From: Stomorhina lunata
Taxonomy: Eukaryota > Arthropoda > Insecta > Diptera > Rhiniidae
NCBI GenBank assembly: GCA_933228675.1
Contig: OW121741.1
Span: forward strand, 116,669,248-116,733,247
Direction: 5' to 3'
Length of the DNA: 64,000 nucleotides
Below the pieces are notes generated by a model. It saw only the letters and a list, made by a program, of their open reading frames with translations, was not told where the DNA came from and ran no database searches. How positions within the stretch are numbered: position 1 is the first letter of the stretch; each line of letters opens with the position of its first letter. Of the stretch, positions 62,166 through 64,000 are shown one piece after another. Position numbers and translations under genes: made by a program.

Positions 62166-63009
62166 ATTATTATTATTATTATTATTGACATGTTGTATTA
62201 CATTCGGTATAACAACTTAGTCTAATTACAAAGATTTGTTATATATTGTTTCCACTGCTGCCTGTTTCTTGCGATATATCTTAGTTCTCTAAAAGATTTG
62301 GACGTTTCTTTATATATTGTTCTACGCCACGTAGCTTTTGGGCGTCCTCTGTTACGTCTTCCTTGTGGATTCCACTCCAATGCCGCGAGAGTGACGTCTT
62401 CTGAATCTTTCCGCAATGTATGGCCTAGCCAGCTGTATTTTTTACGCCGTATTTCAGTACTAATCTCTGTTTGATTAGTTATTTGCCATAGTCTCTCGTT
62501 GGTAATTTTCCGCGGCCACCATATACCAAGAATACTTCTGAGGCACCTATTAATGAAACTTTGCATTTTTTGTGTAATTACGTTAGTAACAAACCATGAT
62601 TCACTCCCGTATAACATAACCGACTTGACGCATGCATTAAAAATTCTAAGTTTTGTGGAAAGATGAAGTTTTTATCATCTCCAGACCTTGCTTAAGCGCG
62701 CAAACGTGTACTTTGCTTTGCGTAACCGGTTCTGCACATCTGCTAGTGTTCCTCCCCTATCGTCCAGTATACAACCAAGGTATTCAAACTTGTTTACTTC
62801 ATCAATTTGGGTATTTCGTATTGACAATGGAATATTGTTGGAAGCGATGCGCGTTAACGCTTTTCGTTTTATTGATATTTATATTGAGACCAATTGTTGC
62901 TGATTCCTTCTCTAAGATAGCAAGCTGGGACTGCATGTCCTGTTGTCTATGGGATAATAGGACAATACCATCGGCATATGCCAATTCACCTAATTTTCCA
63001 TTTAGTCCG
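62166..63009 (-). mobile_element. 5'-truncated RTE-type insertion with 12-bp target duplication
   Basis: ATGTTAAGGTGT flanks both ends (62154-62165 and 63010-63021); the host 129-bp repeat normally has it once. The minus-strand 3' end carries a TAA/AAT-type short repeat, seen as ATTATTATT... from 62166, as in RTE-clade elements. Only 844 bp of the 3' end is present, starting inside the reverse transcriptase. Confidence 0.92.
62222..63008 (-). pseudogene. RTE reverse transcriptase C-terminal part, broken
   Basis: Starting at the truncation, the minus strand reads GLNGKLGELAYADGIVLLSH, so motif C is YADG where the family usually has YADD. QSQLAILEKESATIGLNI and NINKTKS follow. A frame change near 62840 leads to EVNKFEYLGCILDDRGGT, and a double stop (TGA TAA) follows KVWR near 62670. 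The same frame then continues with KLRIFNACVKSVMLYGSESW and a 131-codon tail (62222-62617) with WLGHTLRKDSEDVTLAALEW and NPQGRRNRGRPKATWRR. Order and motifs fit RTE. Loss of a catalytic Asp, a frameshift and stops make it non-functional. It differs from the RTE copy near 22-23.6 kb, so two RTE families are present. Confidence 0.88.
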
Positions 63010-63630
63010 ATGTTAAGGTGTGACCGATGGATAAAGTAGGCTAGAATTTTTTGAAATCTCAAGTGGGCGTGACCCCTCCCATATAAGTCAGATTTTAAAA
63101 CATACAAATATGGATGATCAAACCGACCGATTTTTCTGAAATTTAGACAGTGGAGTAAGGTGTAACCGGTAGTTAAAATAGCCTAGGGTTTTTCTAAAAT
63201 CCCAAGTGGGCGTGACCCCTCCTATATATGTAAAATATTGAAAATGACAAATATGGACGACCTAGCGGTAATGTGTGACCGGTGGTTAAATTAAGCAATT
63301 TTTTTTGCTGAAATCTCAAGTGGGCGGTGCCCCTCCCATATAACTCATATAATAAAAATTACAAATATAGATAACCGAGCGGACCAATTTTTCTAAAATT
63401 TTGACAGTATATTGAGGTTTTAAAATATGCTAAATTTTTTTTAAATCTCAAGTGGGCGTGACCCCTCCCATTTAAGTAAAATATTAAAAATGACAAATAC
63501 GGATAACCGATTTTTCAAAAATTTTGATTGTATGTGTGTGACCGGTGGGTAAAATAGGCTTGGTTTTTTTTTTAACTCAAGTGGGCGTTACTCCTCCCAT
63601 ATAAGTCAAATATTAAAAATGACAAAAATG

Positions 63631-64000
63631 AATGGTAAGATGAAAACGATTTAACCCAATTAATTAATTAAAGTTTTAATTAAACCCCCTTTTCTTTTTG
63701 TATTTTTGTGTTTCCGTAAGTTTTTTGTATGGGAGCTATGGCCAAATGGTGACCGATTGTGGCAAAATTTTGCACACTCGCTGACATTGACATAAGACTT
63801 CTTTGTGATTATTTTAGTGGTTATATCTGCTATAGTTTTAGATTCATTGCCATTTAAGTGTGGTTTAGGTGAAATTTAGGCTGTTTTCATAAATATTTTG
63901 TATGGGAGCTATAGCTAAATGTGAACGGATTTTGATGACATTTTGTATGCTGCCTAGCGTCTATGCAAAACTTATAAATTTTATCATCATAGCTATTATA
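63631..64000. repeat. Dispersed fly repeat with TTTTGTATGGGAGCTAT, two copies
   Basis: The phrase TTTTGTATGGGAGCTATGGC followed by CAAATGGTGACCGATTTTG-like text occurs near 63724 and 63895, about 171 bp apart, each followed by a TTTTGCACAC or TTTTGTATGC phrase. Such text is widespread in higher-fly genomes. It runs to the window edge. Confidence 0.55.

Larger units (their letters stand above)
62040..63630. repeat. ~129-bp tandem repeat, six copies, split by an RTE insertion
   Basis: The phrase CAAGTGGGCGTGACCCCTCC (variants) occurs at 62075, 63060, 63203, 63317, 63449 and 63578. After subtracting the RTE insertion and its duplication, the spacings are about 129, 143, 114, 132 and 129 bp. Other unit phrases are CCGATTTTTCTGAAATTTT, ATGTTAAGGTGTGACCGGTG and TAAAATAGGC. 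The GTGGGCG...CCTCCCATATAA type is common in dispersed fly repeats. Confidence 0.88.

Overview
The window looks like non-coding DNA from a higher dipteran fly. The evidence is very high A+T, no recognisable host exon on either strand, insect-type non-LTR retrotransposons (an R1/LOA-type element and two RTE-type elements), and dispersed motifs common in muscoid and blowfly genomes (GGGAGCTAT-type repeats, ACCCTACACC-type element ends, GTGGCGCCACCTGTCGG repeats). The species cannot be fixed from sequence alone. It could be intergenic, a giant intron or pericentromeric.

Roughly 40 % of the window is satellite DNA in two super-families. The first is a 12-bp repeat (GTCTTAGTCTAT and its complement), itself a dimer of two related hexamers, in four loci: 15.9-17.6, 18.8-20.2, 27.7-36.6 (interrupted by two insertions) and 38.1-38.9 kb. 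The first locus is inverted relative to the rest. The second is a group of 31-bp monomers. Satellite A (TATAGGAAATTTTTCAAAAA...) fills blocks at 3.65-5.8, 42.3-44.8, 49.1-50.3 (29-bp variant that switches strand), 51.8-54.0, 55.3-56.6 and 57.2-59.3 kb. Satellite B (about 40.2-41.5 kb) and satellite C (46.1-49.1 kb) have different sequences but the same 31-bp period and the same TATAGRAAA core. Satellite C carries an exact 52-monomer (1,612-bp) higher-order duplication.

Mobile DNA lies between the satellites. It includes a 5'-truncated but otherwise uninterrupted R1/LOA-type retrotransposon (31.2-33.7 kb, minus strand) inside the 12-bp array; a decayed RTE copy (22.0-23.6 kb); a short RTE insertion with a clean 12-bp target duplication inside a 129-bp tandem repeat (62.2-63.0 kb); a foldback element with arms of about 0.6-0.8 kb (8.55-10.5 kb); and a 1.4-kb element with ~50-bp terminal inverted repeats and a 9-bp target duplication (60.5-62.0 kb). 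That last element contains a perfect 140-bp palindrome and the relic of an IAP-type RING finger. There are also several MITE-like elements and a ~190-bp-arm hairpin at 25 kb. Other tandem families have ~400-, ~132-, ~145- and ~129-bp units.

No gene network can be described, because no host gene is supported. The long open frames in the satellites come from stop-free repeat units. The most notable signals are the shared 31-bp frame of three unlike satellites, the ~2.2 kb of 12-bp array repeated on both sides of the retrotransposon, and the inverted-repeat element with the RING relic.
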